Assembly: GCA_021464245.1 (NCBI GenBank)
Contig: JADCRB010000055.1
Location: 2,448,487-2,512,486 of the forward strand
Reading direction: 5' to 3'
Origin: Carallia brachiata
Taxonomy: Eukaryota; Streptophyta; Magnoliopsida; Malpighiales; Rhizophoraceae
DNA length: 64,000 nucleotides
Part shown: piece after piece, positions 1-17,890 of the stretch
How positions within the stretch are numbered: the first letter of the stretch is position 1
Layout of the letters: each line of letters opens with the position of its first letter
Position numbers and translations under genes: made by a program
The notes under the pieces: generated by a model
Told to the model about the DNA's origin: nothing
Databases searched by the model: none
Seen by the model: the letters and a program-made list of their open reading frames with translations, nothing else

Positions 1-5875
<5,875 letters not shown>

Positions 5876-6368
5876 TTTGGGTGGAACTATGGGCCTCCTT
5901 AAACCCCCAAAAACCCCTAACTGCATGAGTTTTGCGAGGTTTCAAGAACTGGAGCAAGCCAGTGTGAGTGAGGCCAGACTTGAGAGTGCGATTTTCTTTG
6001 TAAGGTTGAGAAAATAAAATATCCCTTTTCTTTTTTTTTTTTTTTCCTTATCGTAAGTTATTTTCTTGGAGCGGGATGAAATCTGAAGGTGATAAAACCC
6101 TGGCACACCTGCCACATGTGTGTACCGAAATAGGTTTCCGTTTTTTTTTTTTTAATTATTTTTTAATATCTCTAAAAATTATTTTATTTAATAATCTCTA
6201 AAATTTTCTTTGTTATTCCTTTTATTTTACGTTCTTGGAATGAACTTTGCATAAAGCCGCGGCGCCAGCGAAGTTACCCATTTTTCTTTTCTTAATTTTT
6301 GAAAAAGTTCAGAAGGCTATTAAAGAAATACATAATGACTATGATTCAGATATAAAATTAAGAAGACT

Positions 6369-6692
6369 GTTAGAATATTTTAATTAATTGTGTTAGAAGT
6401 ACTAAATTATTTTGACATTTATGTATTATGATATGTGATTTTCTATCTAAAATATATCTAGTTTACAATTGTTTATGTGATTTTTTAGTTATGAGATTCG
6501 TAGAAAATGAGTATTTAGTTGACAAACTTTTAATTAAGTAGATATAACGAGAAAATTGTAATAAAATTAAATGTTTAATCATGCAAATATGATAGATTAA
6601 CAACGTTGTATAATTTATATTAGTTAATTATTAAGTCTATTAAATTTTTTATAAATTAATTTTGTACTTCTAACACAACTAATTAAAATATT
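6369..6692. repeat. MITE-like element with about 30-bp inverted arms
   Basis: The arm at 6369-6401 (core TGTGTTAGAAGTAC) reappears inverted at 6663-6692 (core GTACTTCTAACACA), with matching AATATTTTAATTA flanks. The roughly 260-bp interior is AT-rich and has no coding potential. The exact termini and a target-site duplication could not be fixed. It lies between RNase J and the WD40 gene. Around it, 5876-6368 and 6693-6906 hold only RNase J upstream sequence and poly-T/A tracts. Confidence 0.55.
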
Positions 6693-6906
6693 TTATTAAA
6701 AATTCTTTATCTTGTATCGGAACACTGTCATTCTAAATCTTATTTTCACCTTTTCAAACTCCCTCATAACCCAAAAAAAAAAAAAAGGTAAAATCTTTTT
6801 AGGTATGCATAAAAAACTAGTCATTGCATATTATTAGTCACGCCATCTATTAAAGTGACGTTACAAGAACGTGGTTAAATGTTATTAATGTGAGATATTA
6901 TTAAAT

Positions 6907-7409
6907 TGGGATAAGTATTTTTGGAGTCCTAAATTTTTAAATTTTTTTACGTTTGAGTCCTAAATATTTTTTAACATTTCATTTGAGTCGTAAATCTTTT
7001 AATTTTTTACTATATCAGTCCTTTAAATTACGAAAAGTAGTCAATCTATTAATAAGTGAGTTTAATTTAATAAAAATCATTTAAAAAAGTTTAAATACAT
7101 GAGTTAAATATTTTTTTCATCAACAAAATATGCATATTAAATATTTTTTTAATCAACAAATATACTAATTAAATAGACAACATACATATTTTTTTATAGA
7201 AAAGACATTCAATTCATATATTTAATCTTTTTTAAATAATTTTTTTGTAAAGTTAAAATTATTTTTTAATAGATTGATTATTTTTGTTAAACAGAGGGAC
7301 TGATTTAGTAGAAAATCAAAAGATTTAGGACTCAAATGAAATATCAAAAAGGTTTAGGATTCAAACGTAAAAAAACCTAAAGGTTTAGGATTAAAAAAAT
7401 ACTTATCCC
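6907..7409. mobile_element. MITE, about 503 bp, long terminal inverted repeats and 9-bp target duplication
   Basis: The ends are GGGATAAGTATTTTT and its inverse AAATACTTATCCC. Inverted similarity continues inward for more than 100 bp (shared blocks: TTTTTTTACGTTTGA, TTTCATTTGAGTC, TCCTAAA). Both sides are flanked by TTATTAAAT (6898-6906 and 7410-7418), a 9-bp direct repeat. Nine-bp duplications are typical of Mutator-like elements, but family assignment is inference. The short interior has no ORF, so this is a non-autonomous element. Confidence 0.8.
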
Positions 7410-7418
7410 TTATTAAAT

Positions 7419-8304
7419 CTATTTAGTTTAAATTAACTCTGGTCAAACTCAAATTCTAAAATTTTGGAAGATTCACTTGCCGTTGATTTAAGTTCACTGA
7501 TGCTTAATTTGTTATTGGTTTTCAATTATCTATAAATCCAATGCCAAAAAGGTATGTGCCGTTTTTAGTTAATATGTTCGGCGATAAACCCACCACATCT
7601 TTTTGGGTAATTCACCAGTTTACTTCAATTCAAATAATTTCAATTTTTTTTAGGAAAATTCAAATAATTTTAACATCAGCTACGAATAAATTTGATCATT
7701 TGAAAGACTGAATTATGATAATAATTCTTATTATTATCAATTATAAGGAATTTGAAAAGTAATAAAAACTAAAAATTACTTAAAATTCAATAGATGTCAA
7801 CAAAATATTACAATTGGATCCGACTAAGAATATACAGAAAGTAACAACAGTCAAAAACACAAATGCCTACCTTAGAAGAGGTAAAATTATTCCCTTAAAA
7901 TAAAAAGATAAATTTAACCATTTAAATCACCAAATATTATTATTTTTCGAAACTCCCAAAAATTTCCAATAACAATCAATTCTACACTGTACGGGACAAA
8001 GACCGAATTATCGCTGGTCGTGGAGAGGGCAACAAAGGGAAGGAAGAGGTGGGTAGCCCACGGGTCAATGGTCATTGAATAGTCAAATATGTCATGGACC
8101 CCACTTGCCACGCAGTCAATGAATCATTGACAAAGCCTGACAATGTTAACTCCGGTTGCATGCAACAGACATGGAGACTGGAGTGGCCGCCGAGGAGGAT
8201 TTAAAACAACCTCTGTCTCTGTCGTGTGCCATGCGTCAATCAATCGATGCACAAACCAAAAAGCACCCCCCCCCCCCTTTACGCGCTGCTTCGCCAAGAA
8301 GCCT
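7419..8304. other. Intergenic, upstream of the RID3-like gene
   Basis: AT-rich to about 7900, then GC-richer gene-proximal sequence from about 8000 that includes a run of C residues near 8267-8277. No ORF here resembles a known protein. It probably contains the promoter of the WD40 gene starting at 8401. Confidence 0.4.
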
Positions 8305-8310
8305 TATAAA
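8305..8310 (+). promoter_or_regulatory. TATA-box candidate for the RID3-like gene
   Basis: TATAAA lies about 90 bp upstream of the ATG at 8401, a normal distance for a plant TATA box with a short leader. Transcription start not seen; inference only. Confidence 0.45.
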
Positions 8311-8400
8311 CAGACAGACACAAACACTGCTAAGCTAGTATAGCATTTCTACTTCACCCCACTTCTGATTTGTCTCTGTGTGTGTGGTTTGTGTGGAGAG

Positions 8401-11400
8401 ATGGAAAAGGGAAGAGAGGTTTTGGCAGTATGCAGCGATAAGAACATGGGGATAGGAATATCAATGTGGGATATAGATACTGGGGATCGGGTTATGCACA
8501 TACCAACCTGTGCTTCTGCTCCTCATGGGCTATTATGCTTGAAAGATCAGTTTCTTGTTGCTTCTCAGGTTAGCAGGCATAAGTCTGTTGGTGGTGGCTC
8601 TATTTTCACATGGCCTTTGGACAAGGTAAGGACCTCAAAAAGCCCCCTTTTAATTAATAGCTGGTTTTTGCCCTTTGTAATAGACTTAGTTCATTGTCAT
8701 GTGTATTGCACTTAAAGTCTCGATCAACTAGGAATTGCCCCTTTTTTTTTTCTCTTTCTTTGTTTTTTTTTTTTGGTCTTGGAGAGGGCTAGACGGAAGG
8801 GGAAGGGGTGTAATAAGAATTGAATTCCCAACCACACTCTTCGCCGATAAGGCCGGTGACCACTTGAACCAATACTTTGGATCGCTAAGTATTGCCTTTT
8901 AATTTGCAAGATGTAAATTCTGCTTCGTTTGGTTTTCTGATTTCAGCCTCAGTCACCACTTCGAAGTTACCCAATAGAAGCCATTGGTCCACTTGCTTGC
9001 ACCAAGGATGGTATGTTTCTTGCAGGTGGTTCTCCTTCTGGAAATGCTTATATTTGGGAGGTTTGTACTGATCGTCTTTTCTAGATTCAGAGAAGACAAG
9101 GAAAAAAGGCAGAAGAATTTATTGATAAAAAAAAACCTTTAGAAGTTGAGTATAATGCTTCCTGTTCTGATGACTACCTTTGTAACATGATTCAAATTCC
9201 GAAAAATACTCAATTTATGATTCACTTCACATAATTGATATTTTATATATCAATTCTTTTTTTTATAATTGAAACACTTTCATCAAAAAACAAACATTTG
9301 AAACACGCAGGATCACGGATTCTAACGTGATGGAAATGATGATATGTAGGTTGCCAGCGGAACCTTGCTCAAAACTTGGCATGCACATCATAAATCTCTG
9401 AGGTGCATGGCATTTGCTGGTGATGAGTCTCTTCTCTTATCTGGTTCAGAAGATGGTATGATCTGTGTGTGGTCAGTGATTGGGTAAAGATCGAATCTTT
9501 CTCCTTAACTCTTTTTGTTGCTTTTGAAAATTTTGTAGGAACTAGTTTCATTAATAATTCATCATTCTGATCACCATTTTGATGGTAGTTTGCTAGACGC
9601 TGATGATATTGGAAGCTCATGGTCACTATTACACTATTCGATAGATCATAGGTCCTCCATAACCGGTTTGTTAACTTTCGGCTCAACCATTATATCAAGC
9701 TCACTCGATGCCACAATCAAGGTTGCTGGATGCATAATACACTTTATACTGCAATTATAACTTTACACTGAAATTGCTCTTACATGGAAGACATAATTTA
9801 ATTTTTTGCAGGCTTGGGAACTAGTCTCAGGCAGGGCTATCCAAACCCGAGAATATCCGGCAGGCATAACTGCAGCTTGCCTTCATCCTGCAGAGCAACT
9901 CCTGTTTGCTGGAAGCGTAGATGGGACAATATTCATTGAAGTGATCCATATTGACTTACTGGAGGATCCTCTTGTTTTTGCAGAAGATCAACCAACTCAG
10001 CTTAAAGGACACAAGTAATGCGTGATGTATGATGCATAAAGTTCCTTGAAATCCATCAAGGAGTGAATCTCATTGCGTGTATGACTATGAGGATGCCAAA
10101 TAAGAGGACACACACACACATGCCCCCGAATGTTTTCAATGTGGAGGATTACTGTTTCTTATTGGCAAGACAAGTTTCTCAAAGTATTTTTTCCTATTTA
10201 TCTCCAAGTTTCGAAATGAGCCACAAAATTTTCAGGTTATTAAAAGACAAAGTCGCCCAAGCAAAATTGGTATGCATTATTTTACTTAGACTTGATAGAG
10301 AAGCATTTGATGCATGCCAATTTCAGTACCGAGTTCCAGGCATGATTTTTTCTGATGAGTTGGCAAAAAACTATCTAGCACACCTATAAAGAAGAGTTTA
10401 ACAATTCCTTTCCTCCTTGCAGTGGATCTATAACAGCATTGACTTTCAGTGCGCTAGGCCTGATATCAGCATCTGAAGATTGCACTGTTTGCCTTTGGAA
10501 TGTCACACGTGGAGTCATCACAAGGAGATTCAATCATCAAAAGGGTAATCATAATTCCTGTTTCATCATTTTTTCTGTTAGGGTTCTGTTCTGCTGTGAA
10601 GTAATGGAGAATGTGAAGAAACCGTGAAGGCTCGTGCTTTACTTAGCATGCTCCTAAAGAAAAGGCTTCGTAGGAAGTGTCTATATGTTTGTTTTTTTCG
10701 GGGTGCCATTTTGGCTGGCATCAGCTTTAATCTAAGATAATTAGTATGTATCTTAAGGTTGTTTTCGTAGCTAGACATCATGTGAGAATTGCCAAATCTC
10801 ATTTTAAAACAGGGCCGGTAACTAACCTTGTATTGATTTCGCGGTCTTCACTTACATCTGCATCGAATCATCAAAGAGCTTCGAATCAGTTCCGTTTATC
10901 TTCACTTGAGAAGTGTCCTCAGCCAGCAAAACAGTCCAAGGGAACTCTCACTACTCTTCCATCATGTTCTTCCTCCAAGGACAATCAAACCTCTCTGGAT
11001 TCCGGAAGAACCAATTCATTTGATCACCAAATATTGGAGATGCAGGTCAATTTCTCATTCTTCTCTATGCATGTGTGTGCTTCTTGATACCTACACCCGA
11101 CATGGAGCTCGTATAGACCAGAGAAATAACATACTGTGATGCCCCAAGTATGCGAAAGAGGCCTAGAAGTCGCGAGTCATTAGTTTGTGCTGTGTGTCCC
11201 AGTTGCACAAGATTGCACATTTTTTATGAGCAAGTGTTGTACTTCTGCTACTAAATATTTATATTTCTGCAATTGTCATGCAAGAGGCCATAATCTTCCT
11301 AACCTTAGTTCTATGTTTTGGTATGTAACAGCAAGGACAGACACCTACGGCACTGCAAATTAAGGTAGACGCAAGCACGGAGGATCGGATGTGGGCTACA

Positions 11401-11586
11401 AGAATGGCAAAGCATGTCATGGAAATGAACAAGAGTTTGCAATCTCGTCTGCTCGACATTATGCAGATCCGGCTATTCCGGCCCTCCGAAAATGACTCAA
11501 CCACTGCAAGAAAAAACAAGAAGCTCAAAATCGATAATTCTCCGTCAGCAGGAGAAATGGCATCGCAATCCGAAGATCAAATTTAG
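8401..11586 (+). CDS. RID3: WD40 protein of the WDR18/IPI3 family (ROOT INITIATION DEFECTIVE 3-like)
   Basis: Eight exons with consistent phases: 8401-8625, 8947-9060, 9350-9483, 9589-9721, 9812-10014, 10423-10544, 10813-11045, 11332-11586, giving 472 aa. WD-type repeats cover about residues 1-310 (GNAYIWEVASG, LLSGSEDGMICVW, SSSLDATIKAWELVSG, SASEDCTVCLWNV). A low-complexity Ser-rich linker follows, then a basic C-terminal helix (RMWATRMAKHVMEMN ... ARKNKKLKID). This layout matches IPI3/WDR18, a subunit of the Rix1-type complex for pre-60S maturation and ITS2 processing in the nucleolus. The Arabidopsis homologue RID3 restrains meristem formation in tissue culture (family knowledge). Start: first ATG after a TATA-like box, with M-E-K-G-R-E-V typical of the family. 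No frame damage. Intron 1 carries a SINE-like insertion. Confidence 0.9.
8741..8885 (-). mobile_element. SINE-like retroposon in RID3 intron 1
   Basis: On the minus strand the element starts with a box-A-like stretch (TGGTTCAAGTGGTCACCGG), has a box-B-like GGTTGGGAATTCAATTC, and ends in an A tail (T tract at about 8741-8775 on plus). Near-identical flanks (ATTGCCCCTTTT before, ATTGCCTTTT after) look like a target duplication. Degenerate; the tRNA-derived plant SINE assignment is inference. Confidence 0.5.
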
Positions 11587-12363
11587 CATGACTGCTTGTA
11601 TACAGTTTCCCATTTTTCAAGTTTTACCAACTAATCATGCCCTATAATGCATAGCTTAAAGCAACATTTATAAGACCCCTTTGATATTTTTGCTTTTTGC
11701 TTTTCTTTTTTTTTGCTCTTTTCGTTATGGTGGTAATAACATGGGCTTCTATGTCTCATATGTTATAAATCCATTGACTGAGAATTGAGAAAAAGCCAGA
11801 CAGATTTGCTGTGCCTGAGAGAGGAAGAGTAGGATGAGAAGGGGGAAATTGGGCCTCAACATATTGCAGAAAAACATACCAAAAAGTTGATGGGCTCTAG
11901 CGAGATCCTCTTCATTCTAGCATACGTTGTCTTAAGTATAGCCCAACATGAGAGGAGCGGGCGGTCGAGCTACTTTTTCTGCATAAAAAACAAAAAAACC
12001 ATTAAAAAAACAAAAAAATAATAAAAAAGAAAGGTGCGGATGGTTGGGGGCCTTCGATCCACAGGTGGGGATCATTGGTTAGAGGCTTGCTTAGCTTGTG
12101 CTTCTTCTCTTACCGCTGAGTTAATAGCTTTGAAGAATTAAGAAAATTAAAAATAAAAAAAAAACTAAAAAGCATTTTTTTAAAATATTTTTGCTTTCAT
12201 TTTTGAAAATGAAAGAGCCGTTGGGTTGCGCTTCTGCTGCAAATTTCCCATGGAGGGCAGTAAGGTAAATTTACCTTCTCCTCCCCACGTGAGGAGGGGA
12301 GTCCCCAACGGTCACAAATAAGCCACAGCCATAAATCAATTCCCGCTTTCGCTTACGGTACAC
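11587..12363. other. Intergenic, no gene seen
   Basis: Holds the likely 3' UTR of the RID3-like gene (to about 11780), an A-rich stretch at 11980-12030 and AT-rich sequence. No ORF with family resemblance on either strand. Confidence 0.4.
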
Positions 12364-12370
12364 TATAAAT
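12364..12370 (+). promoter_or_regulatory. TATA-box candidate ahead of a leader-like block
   Basis: TATAAAT sits about 60 bp before a pyrimidine-rich leader and a telo-box-like AAACCCTAA at 12449-12457, an arrangement common upstream of plant translation and ribosome genes. No intact gene follows, so this may be a stranded promoter or the start of a non-coding transcript. Confidence 0.35.
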
Positions 12371-12424
12371 AACTCTGTCAAGAAACCCTGCAGCGTTCCA
12401 TTCCAAGACTTCGCCTCTGGAAAG

Positions 12425-12955
12425 TGCCTCTCCCTCCTCCATCTCTTCAAACCCTAACCCCAAATGCCTTCCGTCACACAGTGCTTCAAAGCTCCCGCCG
12501 GCGTCGGAAAATTGCTGACATTGAGGAAAAGAATTTCCATTTAGTTCTTTCTTCTGTTCTTTTCTTCTTTTTGTTATTTTGAATTAATTCTTTTTTTTTT
12601 GTTTCTTTTCCTTTTTCCAGACAGGCACGGTGCATTCAGATGAAGATCTCGGCACTTATATACGTTTTCTTGGATTTTCACTTGCTTTTCTCTTTAAAGA
12701 AAAAGAATTCGAATCTCGCCTTCTTTATCTCTTCAAACCCTAGCGCCAAATGCCCTCCGTCCACAGTGCTTCAGATCTCCCGCCGGCGTCGGAAAATTGC
12801 GACATTCCGGAAAAGAATTTCCATTTAGTTCTTCTTCTGTTCTTTTCTTCTTTTTGTTATCTTTAATTAATTTGTATTTTCTTTTCTTTATTCCAGACAG
12901 GTACAGGGTTCATTCGGTTAAAGATCTCGGCACTTACATAAGTTTTCTTGGATTT
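12425..12955 (+). repeat. Two-copy tandem duplication (about 265 bp) of a leader/first-exon-like block
   Basis: Copy 1 (about 12425-12660) and copy 2 (about 12709-12955) share: a short block with CTTCAAACCCTA, an ATG context ATGCC(T/C)TCCGTC, CCGCCGGCGTCGGAAAATTG, GGAAAAGAATTTCCATTTAG, a T-rich intron-like stretch, then CCAGACAGG...AAGATCTCGGCACTTA. Each copy has a short ORF from its ATG, but small indels put the two in different frames (16-25 codons after the shared start before divergence or stop). It looks like a duplicated first exon plus intron of an unidentified gene. No product recognised. Confidence 0.6.
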
Positions 12956-13660
12956 TTGTTTTTCTGTTTAAAAGGAAAGAATTCGGATCTCGGCTTCACT
13001 GTGTTTTATTTCCTTTTTCTTTTCTCATTACGACAGTTTCAATTTCTTTTTTTTTTTTTAATTTTCTGTTAATTCAGGTAAGAAATCGACATCGATTTTT
13101 TCTTTTAAGCATAAAGAAAACGGATCTTTTTGTGATTCTGAGTTCCGTCTCTAGGACCGTGACACATAAAGCTAATCTTGTCGTTCTTTTCTTTTCTTTT
13201 ATTGTTTTTGTTTTTTTTTTTCTCTTTCTTTTTTAATTTTGCAGTTTCTCTATATACCACATTCTCTCAGCAAGATTGGTCAGTGCATACGCCTCTTTGC
13301 ATTCCCTTTTCCTCTTGATATTTTAGTCTATGATTTCCTCACACTAGTGAAATATTTACTAATCTGGTTTGCAGCGGAACTGCACCGAAGTGACGCATTG
13401 GATGAATATCATGATTTCTCGGGTCGCATGTCTATATTCTGACGTTACGTTTAAGGTCAAAGTGTTAATAGGCGGTGATGTTAATTTTTTTTTTATTTTT
13501 GTGGTCGGTGAGTAGAAATATTATATTTCTAGAAATAAGGATACATGCTTTAAGTTCTTTATACTTGAATGTGTCTGTGTGAAAAGTTGTAGATGGGTTG
13601 GAAAAATGCAGTTGGTTTGTTGCAGAACCAAGAGGAGGAAGCAGAGTATTAACCTGTTTT
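12956..13660. other. No recognisable gene; intron-like T-rich sequence
   Basis: Poly-T tracts and several splice-acceptor-like TTTNCAG sites, with no ORF that resembles a known family. Possibly part of a non-coding or decayed transcription unit that begins near 12.4 kb. Confidence 0.35.
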
Positions 13661-14400
13661 GCAGGATTACTCAGATTGTGTTTCGAGGCAACTAACTTGT
13701 CGTAGGAGGAACAAGAAAGTCAAAGGCATTGGGTATGTGCTAAACTCAAAGAAAAGAGGATTTGCTTTTCATTCTGCAGTTCTTCATGGACTGGTTTCTT
13801 TCTTCAAGATTGGGTAGTTGTTTTGCAGCATTACTCTAATTTGGCCTTGAGGCAACGTACTGGTCATCGGAGGAACAAGAAGACATTGTGTATGAGATCA
13901 GAAAAACTCAAAAAAAAGAGGATTTCCTTGTGCAGTTTCTTTGTGGACTGGTTTCTTTCTTTAAAATTGGGTAATCTACATGCATCTTTCCATTTCATTT
14001 TTTCTTTTAAATTACAAGGCATACATTCTGCAGTTTCTTTATAGACTGGTTTCTTTCTTCAAGATTGGTTAGTTGTTTTGCAGGATTACTCTAATTTGTT
14101 TTCAAGGCAACGTACCTGTCATGGGAGGAGCAAGAAATTCAAAGACATTGGGTATGCACTCAGAAAACTGAAAGAAAAGAGGATTTCCTTTTCATTCTGC
14201 AGTTTCTTGATGGACTGGTTTCTTTCTTCAAATTGGGTACTTTATGTGCACGGGTACTTTATGGACTGGCAACGTACCTGTCATGGGAGGAACAAGAAAT
14301 TCAAAGACATTGGGTATGTGCTCAGAAAACTCAAAGATATGAGGATTTCCTTTTCATTCTGCAGTTTCTTTGTGGACTGATTTCTTTCTTCAAATTGGGT
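13661..14400 (+). repeat. Array of four exon-like repeat units (130-250 bp)
   Basis: Units begin at about 13661, 13825, 14080 and 14269 (the last lacks its first part). Shared blocks in order: GCAGGATTACTC, GAGGCAACGTAC, a GGAGGAACAAGAAATTCAAAG block, CATTGGGTATG, AAAAGAGGATTTCC, CATTCTGCAGTTTCTT, GGACTGGTTTCTTTCTTCAA. In one frame the units read as similar basic peptides around RNKKFKDIGY, but stops and frame changes interrupt all of them. Repeated GCAG borders suggest an exon plus part of its intron was amplified. No known domain. Confidence 0.6.
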
Positions 14401-15590
14401 ACTTTAAATGCATGTTTCCATTTCTTTTTCTTTTCTTTTTTTTTAATTTCAAAAGGCAAACATCCCTTATATTGTTATTGCTTACCAAAAATGATGTGTC
14501 GATAAAAAACTATAATGATGCATTGAAAACAGTCATATCACCCTTGGAAGAAAGAGAAAGGTCAATATTTTTTTCACCGTTTAGTCAAATTTAATGATTT
14601 CTTCTTTTTGTGTTTTTCAGGCTCCATGGAATGCACAAAGTAGAGTGAAAAAAAATGTTGATGAGGAAAGGTGCCTTTTAAGCTTTATATCTCTTCACCT
14701 TTTTTGAGCCTTTGTCTGTTTCTCTTCTTATCTAAACTTTGAGAGTGAAATTCTCAGTGAGCGCCATGTGAGGAACCAACAAGAAGATCTTACAGGTCAA
14801 GTGAGTTATTTTTCTGGCTAAATTACCTAATAAATATCGTGTCAACAATGTTTACATTTACTGTTTTTGCAGGACAAGTTTGCATAATGTCAGAGGTTAT
14901 CCACCACTTCAAATGGCAGTTATCATGAGGTTTATGATGTTGAAGTTCTTGTGAAAGTTGGTGATATTACCTCATATATGTGTCAAGATTTTTGTCTTTT
15001 GATCAAATACATTCTCGATTGGATCCTTACCACACCATACTTTAGAAGATTTTCTTTTTTTTTTTTCTTTTTTGTTTTTCTGTCCTTATCTAAAAAATTC
15101 AGCCTGCTCATAATCTAGCTCATCCATTGCATATGGTGCACGGCTGATCTTCTTTCCATCCAGCTATACATTTGATCCAGTCATTAGAGGAGAAGCGGAA
15201 ATAGATATTAATTATTAAATGGGCCCTTCTTATTCCAGGTGAAGCTTATTTTGTCTTACAACCTCCTGTCCAACGATAGATCGAAAAGAAGCAAACAATT
15301 CAAACAGATTTGAGCATTAGATTATTTGTTTAAATATGTAATTGATGCTTTATTGATATGCAGCTGCATAGAAGTCATTGTGCTGCTGACATTGTGGATG
15401 TTAAAGAAGATATTTTCCATTTTAAGTTTACAAAATAATGCAGGTCTTTAACATGAAATGAATAACTTAGATTATCACTATGTTGCTTTTTTCTTTTCTC
15501 ATTCATACTTAATTGTTTGCTATGAAACTCGACAATCACTTGAATTTAATAGTCTCACAAACCATTGCATGGAATGCCACAGGTGAGTAT
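14401..15590. other. Exon-like fragments of an unrecognised, probably decayed or non-coding unit
   Basis: Short open stretches with splice-like borders occur around 14620-14670, 14740-14800, 14870-14950 and 15360-15440. They do not join into one open frame, and I recognise no family. Confidence 0.3.
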
Positions 15591-16062
15591 TAATGTTTCT
15601 GTACTGCATGACGGTGTTGTTCATAGTTTTATTGACAGTTTTTGGCCAGAACAGCAATATCTGCCAAAAATGCATGAAACTTGGGAGGTCAGATTGATAA
15701 AGAAAAAACTTGTTAGAGAAGCATGAACGTACTACTTCACTTGGTGAGTAAACTTTTCTACCATTTTGGTTAATTGTGTTTATTTATCTGTTTGTAATTT
15801 CCTTGTTAAACTATGGCTTTGTTGCTGTACACACACAAATTTAATTGCCGGAAGTTCAAAAGTATATTTTCTCTGGACATACACAATAGTATATGTTGTA
15901 TTGGATTGACGATGAGGGTTAGAAAAAGTTTTAAGAAGCTAAGAATTTATGGCAGTGATTTTCTACCTTACCAGATTGTGACAAAAAGGTTTTCAATTGG
16001 ATGCTCGCATTTTGTGCTTAATATTTCTCTAGTTTTGATCAAGTGAATCAAATTTTCATGAG

Positions 16063-17890
16063 AGATGGAATCAGAGTCTCCTCAGCCTGCTCATCCCAAG
16101 ACAATATTGGAAGGTAGTAGACCATTATTTGTTTTTAGCTAACCATGTTGCTTTTTGTTGTAGTTGACATGTTTTTGTATGGACTGTTGTCACTGAGTAG
16201 CATTCTTGCCAAATATGTGAGATCACAAGTCCTACAAGCTTTTTAAATCAGAAATTGCAAACTATTATTCAAAATTGGTAGTTAATTTGAAGTTTCTTGA
16301 CAAAAATTACATTCAAGTGGGCCTAAAAAGGAAACATAATGACATGAATAAATCGTCCAAAATCTTATATGCAGGGAATGCTGTCAGTCTGTCACCATGC
16401 TTTCCACATTGCATAATACTGCAGGTATGTCCCCATCTCGTCCCCATCCTGTCATTAGCTTTGCTTTAATAGCCAATACATCTTCGAGCATAGTTTCTTT
16501 TCAGGTGCACATGGGTGTGCTTGCAGGACCTCCAATATGCACGCACAAACTGGTGTCTCTATTTTTTCAATTGCTACCGTCTCCACTTTCACTGTAAGAA
16601 ACTTTTTTATACACGTCACTTCTCTTCCACTTTTTTGTTTCAAAAGACCTCTCTTATTGCATCCACGTCTCATTCACCTTTTTGTTTAGTCTTATGTTTT
16701 CATTAAATGGCATTTTGAGTGCAATAATCTGCTAGTAACTTGTAACACTTTGTCAACGTGTTTGAAGGTAGCGATTCAATGGATATTATAGCGTAGATGG
16801 ACAACATAAGAGTACAAAACAATTTCTACACAGACTTCTATTAGATTTCTGATTGCTGCAATGTGGGGTGCAGATTTGACTTTGCCACTAGTGTAGGCAA
16901 GGTTTCTGCTCATTACTAATGAGTCTTGTTTAAGCCTGCTATGGAATAGCAGTCAATAATGTAACGAGCTGATTGGTCTCATCCATCCCAATCTTTCTTT
17001 CATGAGGATTTGTCAATCGGTTCAGCAACAAATTGCAGCCCAGACCATGGGGAAATTGCATGAAACTTGACCCTCTTGTTTGGCCTGAAAGCACGGAAGG
17101 TTTTAGGTAATCCAATCATGCTTCCTGGAAATCAATCCTTTCCTGGTCTATGCAGTGCTAAGGTGCTTTAAAGTGGACCCTCTTTTTTTTTTCCCCCAAT
17201 AATGCACCAATGGAATTGCTTGGTATTATAAAAGCAAATTCCTTCATAGCTGAAAGATAGAAAGAATACAAATATGTATAACATTTTGCTGCAGGCAAAA
17301 ATTCTACAGGTACATACAAGAAGTTACAGCAGATGATTGAAGTCATCCTTAAGTCCAAAGCCAGTTCATTAAATCTGGAGGAGGACTTTTTTGGAACAAG
17401 TATGGTAAACCAGGAATAATGGTTGCTAGATTCAACCTCTTTCCACCATGTTCAAGGCCTGATCAAGTTCTCTGGCCTCAAACACCATTAAGATGGATCA
17501 GCAATCACCAGTTTCCTGCAGGACAAAGAAATGGAAGGTCTTCAACTCCTAAAAGATGATCACTGGTTTGCCATCCCTATCATTTCCCAATCTCTTAGGT
17601 GATTACCAATGACGTTGTATTATTCATTGTTACCAAGGCAAGTCCACATCCTTTTGATTAATCCAATTTATGGGAATAATTTATAATCAGTCTGCAGGGT
17701 GATATATACAGATAATGAGCAATGGATTTTCCAAGTGCCCGTGGTGCAGGGCAGTGATAAATTCACAAAAGAAGAGGATATTGTGGTTATGTCTGCTTTC
17801 CGGAACCAGAAAATGATATCTAACCTGTGGAAGGACTGATTGAAGCATATAAAGTTCAACGAGTCAAAAACACTTCTTAAGTAAGCATAA
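16063..17890 (+). pseudogene. 2-oxoglutarate/Fe(II) dioxygenase (DOXC, SRG1-like) relic, copy 1
   Basis: A possible N-terminal piece starts at 16063 (MESESPQPAHPKTILEG). Decayed later exons follow: LDPLVWPESTEGFR near 17065-17105, YKKLQQMIEVILKSK then SLNLEEDFF near 17312-17395, RFNLFPPCSRPD near 17428-17465, a broken iron-ligand stretch GLKHH(shift)DGSAIT, LQDKEMEGLQLLKDDHWF near 17518-17570, and MSNGFSK near 17715 with the frame-shifted SPVHRVV region after it. These are the ordered landmarks of SRG1/LBO-type DOXC enzymes, which hydroxylate or demethylate specialised metabolites using 2OG and Fe(II). Frame shifts, an internal stop (after NQE near 17418) and missing parts show it is not functional. 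The exact substrate clade cannot be told. Confidence 0.75.
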
